NCBI RefSeq assembly: GCF_002305855.1
Contig: NZ_CP022163.1
Coordinates: 7,879,765-7,943,764 of the forward strand
From: Melittangium boletus DSM 14713
Lineage (GTDB): Bacteria; Myxococcota; Myxococcia; Myxococcales; Myxococcaceae
DNA length: 64,000 bases
Direction of reading: 5' to 3'
In this document: positions 24,736 through 34,700 of the stretch, one piece after another
How positions within the stretch are numbered: position 1 is the first letter of the stretch
How the letters are laid out: each line of letters starts with the position of its first letter
Program-made: the position numbers and the translations under genes
Notes under the pieces: model-generated
The model's database searches: none
What the model saw: only the letters and a program-made list of their open reading frames with translations
Told to the model about the DNA's origin: nothing

Positions 24736-25137
24736 AGATTGATATTCCCCTGAATGGGCCTTGACCCAGACATGCGAAGGCCTGTCGCGTTTGACATGAC
24801 CTCCGAAGTCACGCTTACCAGGGGTATGAGTGTTGGACAAGCCACGCCGAAAGAATTACAGCGGGGTTGTTCCGGGTTTTTCACGAGCAGGGTCTGTGCC
24901 CTCGATGGACCGCCGGACACTGGAAGGGTGCGCTCAGGTCACGGCGGGCCGGGTCTTCCAGTTTCTCCGGGAGACGAGAGAAGTCACCCAAGTCACCCCA
25001 TGACCGCATGGGAATGTCAATGCCTCTCCTGTCCGGGACTGGGCCGCTCAGGAGGGAATGAACGTGAAGCGGCAACCATCCAAAAGGATGATGATAATGA
25101 CCTCATGACGCTGGCTGGACTCGCCGCGCGCTCCGCT
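24736..25137. other. Gene-free spacer upstream of the CHAT gene
   Basis: 402 bases between two minus-strand genes. It must carry the CHAT-gene promoter, but I see no convincing -35/-10 pair. No start codon with a ribosome-binding site begins a plausible protein and no insertion-sequence end is visible. The first 150 bases upstream of the CHAT gene are less GC-rich than the surroundings. Confidence 0.5.
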
Positions 25138-27810
25138 TCAACGCGGGGGCGACCTCGTCGCATGGCCATACGGCGCCCGCCTTCGGCACAGAGCCAGGAG
25201 CAGTCCCCACCCCGCCAGCGCGCCTCCGGGGGCTCCTCCGCAGCTACAGCCCGAGCTGTCTCCTGGCCCAGGGGGCGTTGGCTCAACACACGGCGAATTC
25301 CCCACACACACCGAGACCTCGGCCGCGGCGCTCTGGCCCGAGGTGTCGTAGACGACCATGCGGACCTGATGCACTCCAGGGCTCAGCGCTGTCGTGTCCC
25401 ACCGGTTGGGCTCGCCGCCGTAGTGGTAGGGCCCGGAGCTTCGCGCATCCGTGCTCCCCAACACCCCGTCCACGTAGAACTCCGCCTTCGTGCACCCCAC
25501 GTCATCCACGCAGTCCCCGGAGAACGCCACCGTCGCTCCCGACACCTGCTCCCCCTCCGTGGGGCGCACGAGCGCCGCACGCGGAGGCGCGTCCGCCTTC
25601 ACGAGGACCTGGAAGGACTGGGTCGCGTCCGGGAGCCTCCCGTTGCTCGCGAGCACCGTCATGTCCACGGTGCCCACCGCCTCTGGCGTCCAGACGAGGA
25701 CGCCACTGCTGGCGTCGATGCTTGGACCTGGCACGCTGCTGGTCAGCGAGAACGAGAGAGCGGGTACGCCGTCGGCCACCACTTCATAGCGATAAGGGGC
25801 ACCCACCACCGCGGAGGTGATGGGCGTGGACGAGATGGTCGGAGCCACGGCGTCATTGTCCCGTACGCTGACGGACAACGTGCAGGCGTCACCGCCCGAG
25901 GCGGCCAGGGTGAGCGTGGCGGAATCATCGAGGGCGTCCATGTCCTTGGCGGCCGCGACGGTGACGGACTGGGGGGTGCTCCAGTTGGCCGGCGTGAAGG
26001 TGAGGGTTGTGCCACTGGAGACCGTGATGTCCTCATCCCCCGCCGTCCGCGCCACCGTGACGGTGGTGCTCTGGGAGGGACGCTTGGAGAGCGCCACCGT
26101 GAAGGATGTGGTCTCCTCCTCGTTCAGCGTCAAGGCCGTGGTGGACAGCACCAGCCGCGCGTCGTTGTTGTCGATGGACACCGCTTGGACCGTTTCGGGG
26201 CTCAGTCCCTGGGCGGACACCGTGAAGGCCGCGCGGTCCGCGGTCGCGTCCGCGTCCAAGGCGGCGGCGAGGGTGACGCGCTGAAGCTGGTTCCAGTTGG
26301 CCGGAGTGAAGGTGAGCCGTGAGCCGCTCTCCACCGTCAGATCCGCGTCGCCCGAGACCCACTCCACACTGACGCTGACCTCCGTGGTGGGCGCCTCGGC
26401 CAGCCGCACCGTGAACACGGATTGGCCGCCCTCGACGACGCTGACGTTCAGCTCCGAGACGATGAGCTTCTGTCCGGGAGCGGTGGACATGATCCGCGTG
26501 AGGGCCTTCGAGGTGACGCCCACGGCGTACAGCGCGCCATCCGGTCCCACGGCCATGTCCACGGCCTGGGAGATGCCAGTGGCCCATTCCTCCACGGAGG
26601 CCACCGAGCCATCCGCGGCCAGCCTGGCGCGCACCAGCTTTCCGGAATTGTAGTCTCCGAAGAGGAAGTTGCCGCGGTAGTCGCTCGGGAAGAGCGTGGA
26701 GTCGTAGAAGACGCCTCCCGTGAGGGAGCCCCCCAGGTTCTGTGTCACCGCCGTGCCTCCACCACTCGTCGCGTCCGCGCTGGCCTGTGTCGCCGTCCAC
26801 GTCGTGGTGCTCGGCACGCTGGCCACGTAGTGGGCCCCGTTGAAGCTCGCGTCCGTCACGCCGGCCACGGTGATCTTCTCGCCCTTGCGAAAGCCGTGGT
26901 CTCCGGTGGTGGTGAAGGTGGCGAGGCCTCCGCTCCGCACGGCGCCATTGGCGGTGATGGTGCGCGAGTCCGTGCCGTTGGTGCGGTACTTGATGACGGG
27001 CGTTATGAAGCCCGCGGGCTGGTTGTTCTCGTAGTCGCTGTAGCCGGCATGATCCCTCTTGTCCGTGACGAAGATCTGCTCGTAGCCCGTTCCGACGCTG
27101 TTCACCCACAGCTTGCCGGTGCCCGGCTGGAACGCGAAGGTGTAGGGATTGCGGAAGCCGCGCGCCCAGATGTACTCGTTGTTGGGGCCTACCCCGTCGT
27201 TGAAGGGGTTGTCGTTGGCGGGGGTGCCATCCAGATTGGCGCGGCTCACCTTGGCCGCCATCGAGGTGAGATCCGCGTTCACGCCCGTGCCGTTGCCCAG
27301 GTCTCCGATGGCCCAGTACAGCTTTCCATCCGGGCCAAAGCCAATCGCTCCGCCATTATGGTTCTGCCCGGAGGTCGGCAGGTTGTTGACGAGCACCGTG
27401 CGCGCCGTGCCCACGCCGTTGGCGTCCGTATAGCGGATGATCTGCTGCCGGGTGTTGGTGGCCGTGACGAACAGGTAGACGTAGCGGTTGACGGTGTAGT
27501 TCGGATCGAACGCGATCCCGAGGAGGCCACACTCGCTGGAGGTGTAGACGGTCTCCGTGGCGAACTCGGTCGTGCTCAGCGTCGCGTTCTGCGTGACGAG
27601 CGCCCCATCGCGCATCGTCGCGACGAGCACCTTGCCATTCTTCTGGGTGATGAAGAGCCGCCCCGAGCCATCGGGCGCCCAGGCCAGTCCCGTGGTGGGC
27701 GAGAGGGCGGGGGATGGGTACACGGTCTCCTGGAATCCCGTGGGGACCGCCGCCAGCACGGGAGACGTCAGGAGACAGATGAGAGCCAGGGAGACACGAG
27801 ACGAGGTCAT
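25138..27810 (-). CDS. Secreted PQQ-type sugar dehydrogenase with Calx-beta and Ig repeats
   Basis: 890 residues. Signal peptide (MTSSRVSLALICLLTSPVLA), then a glucose/sorbosone dehydrogenase-type six-blade propeller (residues about 25-430) with hallmark phrases GLLGIAFDPNY, GQNHNGGAIGFGPDG, WAIGDLGNGTG and GFRNPYTFAF; the His of QNHNGG is the likely catalytic base. A small inserted domain (about 275-350) interrupts the propeller. Residues about 450-660 hold two Calx-beta-like repeats (LTFTPANWNQLQRVTL, LTFTPANWSTPQSVTV) and then Ig-like modules. The C-terminus GCSCGGAPGGALAGWGLLLAL plus Arg-rich tail is a MYXO-CTERM-like sorting signal. Probably an extracellular or surface quinoprotein sugar oxidase; PQQ dependence is inferred. 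Confidence 0.85.
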   Translation of the reverse strand: MTSSRVSLALICLLTSPVLAAVPTGFQETVYPSPALSPTTGLAWAPDGSGRLFITQKNGKVLVATMRDGALVTQNATLSTTEFATETVYTSSECGLLGIAFDPNYTVNRYVYLFVTATNTRQQIIRYTDANGVGTARTVLVNNLPTSGQNHNGGAIGFGPDGKLYWAIGDLGNGTGVNADLTSMAAKVSRANLDGTPANDNPFNDGVGPNNEYIWARGFRNPYTFAFQPGTGKLWVNSVGTGYEQIFVTDKRDHAGYSDYENNQPAGFITPVIKYRTNGTDSRTITANGAVRSGGLATFTTTGDHGFRKGEKITVAGVTDASFNGAHYVASVPSTTTWTATQASADATSGGGTAVTQNLGGSLTGGVFYDSTLFPSDYRGNFLFGDYNSGKLVRARLAADGSVASVEEWATGISQAVDMAVGPDGALYAVGVTSKALTRIMSTAPGQKLIVSELNVSVVEGGQSVFTVRLAEAPTTEVSVSVEWVSGDADLTVESGSRLTFTPANWNQLQRVTLAAALDADATADRAAFTVSAQGLSPETVQAVSIDNNDARLVLSTTALTLNEEETTSFTVALSKRPSQSTTVTVARTAGDEDITVSSGTTLTFTPANWSTPQSVTVAAAKDMDALDDSATLTLAASGGDACTLSVSVRDNDAVAPTISSTPITSAVVGAPYRYEVVADGVPALSFSLTSSVPGPSIDASSGVLVWTPEAVGTVDMTVLASNGRLPDATQSFQVLVKADAPPRAALVRPTEGEQVSGATVAFSGDCVDDVGCTKAEFYVDGVLGSTDARSSGPYHYGGEPNRWDTTALSPGVHQVRMVVYDTSGQSAAAEVSVCVGNSPCVEPTPPGPGDSSGCSCGGAPGGALAGWGLLLALCRRRAPYGHATRSPPR

Positions 27811-27865
27811 GCATCATCCTATTCGTCCGAGCCGCAAATGGGAGGGTGGACTCGATCCGCCAGAC

Positions 27866-28128
27866 TGAGCCTGCCCCTTTTTAGTGGTTCTCCCGCAGAT
27901 TGTGTGCTCGCCATTCAGGTGGCGAGTCGTATGCGCTGGAGCAGCAGGTGTTCCGAGGCGTGGAGCACATAAAGTGCGGGAGAGCCACGAAACTGGGGCA
28001 AGCCCAACCTGGTGGAGCGCCAGTTGCGCGACCTAATGCTGGGCCGCAAGAGTCACTACGGCTCCAAGTCCCTGCGAGGCTCGCTGGCTCTCCTCGCCTC
28101 GTCCAAACGGAGCTCGGCGAGCTATTAC
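27866..28128 (+). mobile_element. Composite insertion-sequence relic (IS3-type end plus IS66 3' end)
   Basis: 27866-27897 matches the element end at 48795-48824 (TGAGCCTGCCCC ... TCTCCCGCA), an IS3-family-like terminus. From about 28003 the sequence matches the 3' part of the intact IS66 transposase at 54205-54281 (reading VERQLRDL-LGRK-HYGSKSLRG). It then jumps to the IS66 right end (as at 54451-54493), finishing at the terminal GCTATTAC at 28128. About 170 bases between the two blocks are deleted relative to the intact copy. It is a dead relic, but its exact IS66 terminus shows where an element once ended, just before the AAA/subtilase genes. Confidence 0.82.
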
Positions 28129-28195
28129 CTGCAGACTCCGTGCCTAGGAGCGTGGCGAGATACTGACCGGGTGTTCATCATTTCGCGGCAAAGAT

Positions 28196-28235
28196 GGTGG
28201 ACTAAATTTCCAGGGACGAATAAAAGTAGTCCACC
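28196..28235. promoter_or_regulatory. Perfect 9-bp inverted repeat upstream of the AAA/subtilase operon
   Basis: GGTGGACTA (28196-28204) and TAGTCCACC (28227-28235) are perfect inverted copies 22 bases apart, in an AT-rich stretch 55 bases before the AAA gene. The centre-to-centre distance of 31 bases (about three helix turns) suits two bound dimers or a DNA loop; as RNA it could form a hairpin. Most likely an operator of the downstream operon. Confidence 0.5.
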
Positions 28236-28289
28236 GTCGATTTGGGGCTTCGTAATTTCGCGTGCTTGTGGCGGTTTAAGGTGGGCTAG

Positions 28290-29393
28290 GTGGAGATAAA
28301 ATCGGAGTGGATTGTCCAGCTTGCACGGCTGGCGCTCACCGGCCGGAGACAGGACATTCTCACGTACATCCGCAGGCTGGAGCGCTTACTTCACAAGGAG
28401 GACCCTGCTGCCTCGGCCAGGCTGGCCGAGCTTCTGCGGGAAGCCCCCTCACAGGCCATGCCGTTGCGCAGCGCAGCGGTGGCGGCGGTGCCGGTTGATG
28501 CCGACTCGCGGCTCAGCCTGCTTCGGCAGGAGTGGCCTGTGATGCTGGATTCGGCTCCCGCTTGGTCGGAGACCATTCGCTCCCCCCTTGAGCAGGTTAT
28601 TGCCGAGCGCCAACGTGCGGACGAGCTGCGCCAAGTAGGGGTAGCCCCTACGCGCTCGATGCTCTTTACCGGGGCGCCCGGTGTGGGGAAGACGCTCGCC
28701 GCGCGATGGCTCGCGCAACAGCTCGGATGGCCTCTTCTCACCCTGGATCTATCTGCGGTGATGAGCAGCTACCTCGGCAAGACGGGTACGAACGTCCGCC
28801 ACGTGCTCGATTACGCGAAGGGTGTTCAGAGCGTCCTGTTGCTGGATGAGTTGGACGCCATCGCAAAGCGCAGGGATGACCTGGGGGAGGTTGGCGAGCT
28901 CAAGCGGCTGGTCACGGTGCTGCTGCAGGAGATTGACGACTGGCCGCAGATGGGCTTGCTCCTGGCGGCGACGAACCATCCGGACCTGCTCGACCCGGCG
29001 GTGTGGAGGCGCTTCGACGCGGTGGTCGAGTTTCCGCTGCCCGATGATGCTGTTGTCGCCCAACTCCTCCGGCAGTTGCTCGGTGAGGAGCTGGCCAGAG
29101 ACGAAGCCTTGCTCACCGTATTGACCGCAGTCATGCGGGGACAGTCCCACGCGGTCATCACTCGCGACCTGATGCGTGCGCGCCGGACTGCACTGGTACA
29201 GCGCCTGAAGGTGGAGGAGGCGCTTATGGGGATGGTCCGCGAGCGTGTGGGGGAGCTGAGGCTCGAGCAGCGCCGCCAAGTTGGCCTTGCGCTCGTGCAG
29301 ATGGGGTTGTCTCAGCGGCAGGTCCACGAGTGGACCGGGATGAGTCGGGACACCTTGCGGAAGGTCCAGCGCAAGGGCGCGGTGAAGAGCTAA
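28290..29393 (+). CDS. AAA+ ATPase paired with a subtilase
   Basis: 367 residues, GTG start. N-terminal helical region (1-90), then a classical AAA core: Walker A GAPGVGKT (128-135), Walker B LLLDELDA (183-190), sensor-1 AATNH (226-230) and Arg-finger pair RRF (240-242). The last 45 residues resemble a helix-turn-helix (LVQMGLSQRQVHEWTGMSRDTLRKV), so the protein may bind DNA, perhaps the inverted repeat upstream. The subtilase gene starts 15 bases on behind AGGAGG, so the two form an operon. Small AAA ATPases coupled to S8 peptidases recur next to mobile elements and have been proposed as conflict or defence modules; I recall this from comparative genomics and cannot confirm it here. No membrane segment. 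Confidence 0.88.
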   Translation: MEIKSEWIVQLARLALTGRRQDILTYIRRLERLLHKEDPAASARLAELLREAPSQAMPLRSAAVAAVPVDADSRLSLLRQEWPVMLDSAPAWSETIRSPLEQVIAERQRADELRQVGVAPTRSMLFTGAPGVGKTLAARWLAQQLGWPLLTLDLSAVMSSYLGKTGTNVRHVLDYAKGVQSVLLLDELDAIAKRRDDLGEVGELKRLVTVLLQEIDDWPQMGLLLAATNHPDLLDPAVWRRFDAVVEFPLPDDAVVAQLLRQLLGEELARDEALLTVLTAVMRGQSHAVITRDLMRARRTALVQRLKVEEALMGMVRERVGELRLEQRRQVGLALVQMGLSQRQVHEWTGMSRDTLRKVQRKGAVKS

Positions 29394-29408
29394 CGATAGG
29401 AGGTGCGC

Positions 29409-31634
29409 ATGGCCGAAAAGAGAAACTTTCTGCTGGGGTATGGCGAGCGTCTGCAGGTTGAGGTGAGCCCGCCGCATGGTGGTGGTCCGAAGTGGAAGCC
29501 GTACGACTTCCTGAGGGCGAAGACGCGCCTGAGCCCCCGCGTGGCGCGCGTGGCGCAAGAGCTCGCGGACATGCCTGGGGACGCGTTCCCCAACGACCAG
29601 GCGGTCGCCTTGCTCACGTTGCACCCAGCCTTCTTGGCCAAGTCGTACTTTCCGGGCGGGCTCCTTCGTGAGGTCAATCTCCAGATCGTGGGCAGCAAGC
29701 CGGCCGTCACGAAGCCGGAGGTGCTTCCCAAGCGCGCGAAGTCCAAGGAGCTCGTCACCTCCGAGCTGTACGTGGCGGCTCCGCGTGAGGTCTTCCTTCG
29801 CTGGGCAGAGGCGTTGCCACGGTGGGGAGGGGCACGCGGAGAGGCGGAGCTGGAGCGCATCGAGGATATTCGCTTGCCGGGGTTGTCCGACAAGGTCCGT
29901 CACTTCTCCGACGACCTCCAGGGCGACATCCTCATGGAGGTGGTGCTGCACGGAAACTCCGCCACGAGTCCGGGGGTGGTCGACGGCTTTGCGAAGTACT
30001 TGAAGGCGCTCAAGCTGAAGTTCGAGCTCGGCCGCAAGGTGCAGGTCGGCGGCCTCACCTACGTGGCCTTGCACGCAGCGCGCAAGTTCGTGACGCGCAT
30101 CGCTGGCTACTCCTTCCTGCGCGCGGTGCGTCCAATGCCGCAGTTGCGGCACGCGTGGCCCAAGGCGAAGGCCTCCAAGGCCGTCCAGGTTCCATTTCAG
30201 CTCCCCACGGGGGGGCCTGTGGACCCGCTGCTGAAGGTGGCTGTCTTCGACGGTGGATTCCCGGCCAAGTCGCCGCTCGCCCCGTGGGTCAACGACGTCA
30301 AGGTCCCGGGTGTCAGCGGTCCGATGCACCCGGACCTGGTGAAGCACGGGCTCGCGGTGAGTTCTGCCGTGCTCTTCGGTCCGCTGAAGGCGGGCGAGAT
30401 GGCGCCCCTGCCGTATGCTGCCGTGGACCACTACGGGGTGTTCGACCAGAAGGCGCTCGCTGAGCAGGACGTCTACGGCGTGCTCGAGCGGGTACGCACC
30501 GTGCTCCAGCAGCGCCCGGACTACCGCTTCGTCAACCTGAGCCTGGGGCCGGAGACGCCCGTCATCGACGAGGTGGTGGACCTGTGGACGGCCACAATCG
30601 ACGAGCTGCTCGCCTCGGGCAGTGTGCTGGCCACCGTCGCGTCGGGCAATGGAGGTGAAGGCGACCTGGAGTCGGGGAACGCTCGCGTCCAGCCGCCCGC
30701 AGACTGCGTGAACGCGCTCACTGTGGGGGCGTGCGACAACGCCAAGAAGTGGGCCCGCGCTCCGTACAGCTCGTTCGGTCCTGGTCGAGCCCCCGGCATC
30801 ATCAAGCCAGACGGTGTCATTTTCGGGGGGACCGACCAGGACCCGTTCCTCGTGTCCTCAATGAAGCTGGGGCTGGCCTCCGGCACCACCGGGACGAGCT
30901 TCGCCGCGCCGTACGCTCTCCGGATGGCGCTGGGGATGCGGGCGATGCTGGGCGATGTTCTCCAGCCGTTGGCGCTCAAGGCGCTCATGGTGCACTGCGC
31001 TGAGCAGGGGCGGCGCAACGTGGCGGAGGTTGGCTGGGGACGGTTCGAGACGGACTTGGAGCAGGTGTTGACGTCCGGCCCTGGCGAGGCGCGTGTGCTC
31101 TTCCAGGGGCACCTTGAGCCGGGGGGATACATGCGCCTCCCCATTCCCATTCCCGCTGAGGGACTGCAGGGCAAGGTCGAGCTGTCGGCGACGTTCTGCT
31201 TCGCGACGCTCACCGACCCGCAGGACCCGTTGGCGTATACCCGGGCCGGACTCGACATCTACTTCCGCCCCAACAAGGATGGTCGGAGCGCGGACCGGCC
31301 GGACGCACAAGAAGCGGAGACGGACGGTTTCTTCAAGAAGCCGAAGGTCTACAAGACCGAGCAGGAGCTCCTCGAATCGCACAAGTGGGACACAACCCGC
31401 CACGCGGTGCGGCGCTTCCGGCAGGCGGACCTCCTCGACCCGGTCTTCGACGTCCACTACAACGCGCGAGCCGCAGGCCAGGCCACGCAGACTGCGGGCT
31501 CTCTTCCCTACGCGCTCGTCGTGACCATCCGGTGCGTCGACTTGCCAAACCTCTACGACCTCATCGTGCAGCGTTACAGGGGCCAGCTGCAGGCGCTTAC
31601 TCCTGTCACCGTCCAGGTTCCGGTGCGGACGTAG
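29409..31634 (+). CDS. S8 subtilisin-like peptidase, cytoplasmic, AAA-linked
   Basis: 743 residues without signal peptide or propeptide-like inhibitor domain, so it should act inside the cell. A roughly 260-residue N-terminal domain of unknown fold precedes the subtilase domain. Catalytic residues are all visible: Asp281 in VAVFDGG, His313 in KHGLAVSS, oxyanion Asn414 in ASGNGG, Ser497 in GTSFAAP. The His motif is shorter than the usual HGTHVAG. After about residue 560 comes a beta-rich C-terminal region (GHLEPGGYMRLPIPIP; VELSATFCFAT) and a final domain ending TPVTVQVPVRT. An intracellular protease governed by an AAA partner suggests regulated, possibly suicidal, proteolysis. Targets are unknown. 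Confidence 0.9.
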   Translation: MAEKRNFLLGYGERLQVEVSPPHGGGPKWKPYDFLRAKTRLSPRVARVAQELADMPGDAFPNDQAVALLTLHPAFLAKSYFPGGLLREVNLQIVGSKPAVTKPEVLPKRAKSKELVTSELYVAAPREVFLRWAEALPRWGGARGEAELERIEDIRLPGLSDKVRHFSDDLQGDILMEVVLHGNSATSPGVVDGFAKYLKALKLKFELGRKVQVGGLTYVALHAARKFVTRIAGYSFLRAVRPMPQLRHAWPKAKASKAVQVPFQLPTGGPVDPLLKVAVFDGGFPAKSPLAPWVNDVKVPGVSGPMHPDLVKHGLAVSSAVLFGPLKAGEMAPLPYAAVDHYGVFDQKALAEQDVYGVLERVRTVLQQRPDYRFVNLSLGPETPVIDEVVDLWTATIDELLASGSVLATVASGNGGEGDLESGNARVQPPADCVNALTVGACDNAKKWARAPYSSFGPGRAPGIIKPDGVIFGGTDQDPFLVSSMKLGLASGTTGTSFAAPYALRMALGMRAMLGDVLQPLALKALMVHCAEQGRRNVAEVGWGRFETDLEQVLTSGPGEARVLFQGHLEPGGYMRLPIPIPAEGLQGKVELSATFCFATLTDPQDPLAYTRAGLDIYFRPNKDGRSADRPDAQEAETDGFFKKPKVYKTEQELLESHKWDTTRHAVRRFRQADLLDPVFDVHYNARAAGQATQTAGSLPYALVVTIRCVDLPNLYDLIVQRYRGQLQALTPVTVQVPVRT

Positions 31635-31763
31635 CAGCGAGGGTGTTGCGGCCGTCTCGCCGCGCTCATCTGATGACGGGGCCTCCGCTCCTCCTCGCGA
31701 GGAACTGAGCAACGAGGGCTTGGAGCCGCGAGCCGGTTTCAGGCCCTTCGCATTTGCCGTGGG

Positions 31764-34700
31764 CTACCGTCGCGAAACCCTCCGGCGTAGCCGCGGCGTC
31801 AGGCCAAGCAGGAGGAACGACGCGATCCCCGGCAGGCCAGGGCCTCCCGTGCAACCTCCACATCCCCCTCCATTGTCTTCACCCTCGTCCGGCCGTGGCT
31901 CCTCCGTATAGGTGAAGCTTTTCTCCAGACGGCTGTTGGTCCCATCTGGGTTGAGGACGGACACATCCACCGTCTCCGGCGTGGCGTGGGGCGGTGTGGT
32001 GGCCGTGAGGGAGGTCGGGCTGGCCACGACAACGTTCGTGGCATCCGCCCCTCCGAGTGTCACCCGGGTGTTGGAGGCGAAGTTGATACCGCGAACGGTG
32101 ATGACGGTGCCTCCCTTCGTGGAGCCGGTGTCGGGGCTGACGGAGGAGATCGTCGGGGGCCCGTCCACCTCGTAGAGGAAGCCTCCCGCCTGGACTGCCC
32201 GAGCCCCGTCCGGGTTGATGACCTCCACGTCCACCTGGCCCGGCGCGTGGGCTGGCGAGAGGGTACTGAGGGAGGTGCCGCTCACCACGAGCACCGAGGT
32301 GGCCGCCACGCCTCCGAAGCGCACGGTGGCGCCCGGCGCGAAGCCCGAGCCCCGCAGGGTGACGGATGTGCCGCCCCGCGACGGGCCCGCGGCCGGCGAG
32401 ACGGAGGAGAGGACCGGAGGAGGCGCCGCCTCATAGGTGAACGCCCCCGGCAACGTCGCCCCCTGCCCATCCGGATTGGAGACGGTGACGGCCACCCATC
32501 CCGCCGCATGGGGCGGCGTGGTGGCCGTGAGGGAACTCGGGCTGTTCACCTCCACCACCGGGGCCGCCACACCGCCGAACGTCACGCGAGCGCCCGGCGC
32601 GAAATTGCCGCCGCTGAGCGTCACCATCGTCCCTCCGTTGCTCGAGCCGCGTCCCGGAGAGAGCCACATGAGCTTGGGGGCCGGAGCCGCCTCATACGTG
32701 AAGCCCCCGAGCAGGGCGCCCTCCTGCCCATCGGTGTTGCGCACCACCACATCCACCTTGCCCGGCGTGTGTGGCGGAAGGATCGCGGAAAGCGAGGTGT
32801 CGCTGGTGACGGTGACGCCGCTGGCGGTCCCGCCGCCGAAGCGCACCGAGGCCCCCGGCCCGAAGCCAGTCCCGGTGACGGTCACCCGCGCCCCGCCCGT
32901 CGAGAGGCCACTGCCCGGAGCCACCGAGATGACCGTGGGCGGAGGCGGCACGTCGTAGGTGAAGGCCCCCGTCAGGGTGGCGCGCTGTCCGTCCGCGTTG
33001 CGCACCACCACGTCCACCTTGCCCGGCGCGTGCGCGGATGTGGTCGCGGAGAGGGACGTCGCGCTGGTCACGCTCACCGCCAGGGCCGCGACGTCCCCGA
33101 GGAGCACCTGGGCCCCCGGCGCGAAGTGGGCACCGGTGAGGGTGACGCGCGTGCCTCCCGTGGCGGGACCGTGCCCCGGGTTGATGGCGGCCAGGGTCGG
33201 CGCCGGCGTGGGCTCGTATGTGTAGGCCCCGGGCAGCGTGGCCTGCTGCCCATCGGGATTCCTCACCACCACGTCCACCGTGCCCGCCGCCCGAGCGCTC
33301 GTGGTCGCGGTGAGGGAGTGGGAGGCCCCCCACGTCACCTCGGTGGCGCGCGCGCCGCCGATCAGCACCGTGGCACCCGGTGCGAAGTGGCTCCCCGTGA
33401 GCGTGACGCGCGTCCCGCCGGAGCTCGGGCCACTTCCAGGGCTGATGCCCGAGACGCCTGGCGCGGGAGCCGCGACGTACGTGAACCCGTTCTCCAGGGT
33501 GCCGGTCTGCCCGTCCGGGTTGCGCACCACCACGTCCACCGTCCCCGGCGCATGCGCGGGCGTGGTCGCGGCGAGCGACGTGGCATCGTTCACGTAGACC
33601 TCCGTGGCCGGCACTCCGCCGACGAGCACCGTGATGCCCGGGACGAAGTACCTGCCGGTGAGGAAGATCCGCGTGCCACCGTTGGACGTGCCCTCGCTGG
33701 GGCCGAGCCCCGTCACTGTTGGCGCCGGGGACAGGCTGTAGGTGAAGGCGCCACCGAGCGTGGCCGTCTGCCCGTCCGGGTTGCGCACCACCACATCCAC
33801 CGTCCCTGGTGCATGCGCGGGCGTGCTCCCGGTGAGGGTGGTGGAATCGACCACGGTGATGCTCGTCGCGCTGGCGCCGCCCATGCTCACGGTGGCTCCG
33901 GGCGCGAAGTATCCGCCGCGCAGGGTGAAGGGCTCTCCACCCGAGGACACGCCAGTGTTCGGGTTCACGGACACAAGGTACGGCCCACTGGAGGCGACGT
34001 ACGTGAAGCCACCGCCCCGCGTGGCCGACTGCCCGTCCGCGTTCTCCACCTCCACCTCCACGATGCCCGGGGCATGCACCGGCGTGAAGGCCGAGAGCGA
34101 GGTGTCACCGAGGACGGATACGCCCGCGGCCTCCGCTCCACCGAAGCGCACCTTCACGCCGGTCCGGAAGCCCGAGCCGGAGATCGTCACGCGCTGGCCC
34201 CCGTTGCTCTCGCCCTCATCCGGGGTGACGGAGGAAATCGTGGGTGGCGCCAGATAGGTGAACCCCTTCGCGAGCACCGCGGACTGCCCGTCCGGGTGGA
34301 TGACCGCCACGTCCACGGCACCCACCGCGTGCGCCGGAGCCGTGGCGGTGAGGGTGTTGGCACTGACGACGGTCACATCGGTGGCCTCGACGGAGCCGAG
34401 GGTCACCCGGGCCCCCGCCACGAAGCGCGAGCCCGTGAGCGTGAGCGCGCTCCCTCCCCGCGTCGGTCCGGAGCCCGGAGCGACGCCCGTGAGCACCGGC
34501 GCGGGGGCCTTCTCGTACGTGAAGCCTCCGCCCAGGGTGGTGCGGCTTCCGCTCGGGTTGGAGACCGCCACGTCCACGACCCCTACCGCGTGCGCTGGAG
34601 TCGTGGCGCTGAGGTGCTCGGCATCCACCACGGTGACCCCGCTCGCCGCCACCCCTCCGAAGGACACCGTGGCACCCGGCTCGAAGCCCGTGCCGGTGAG

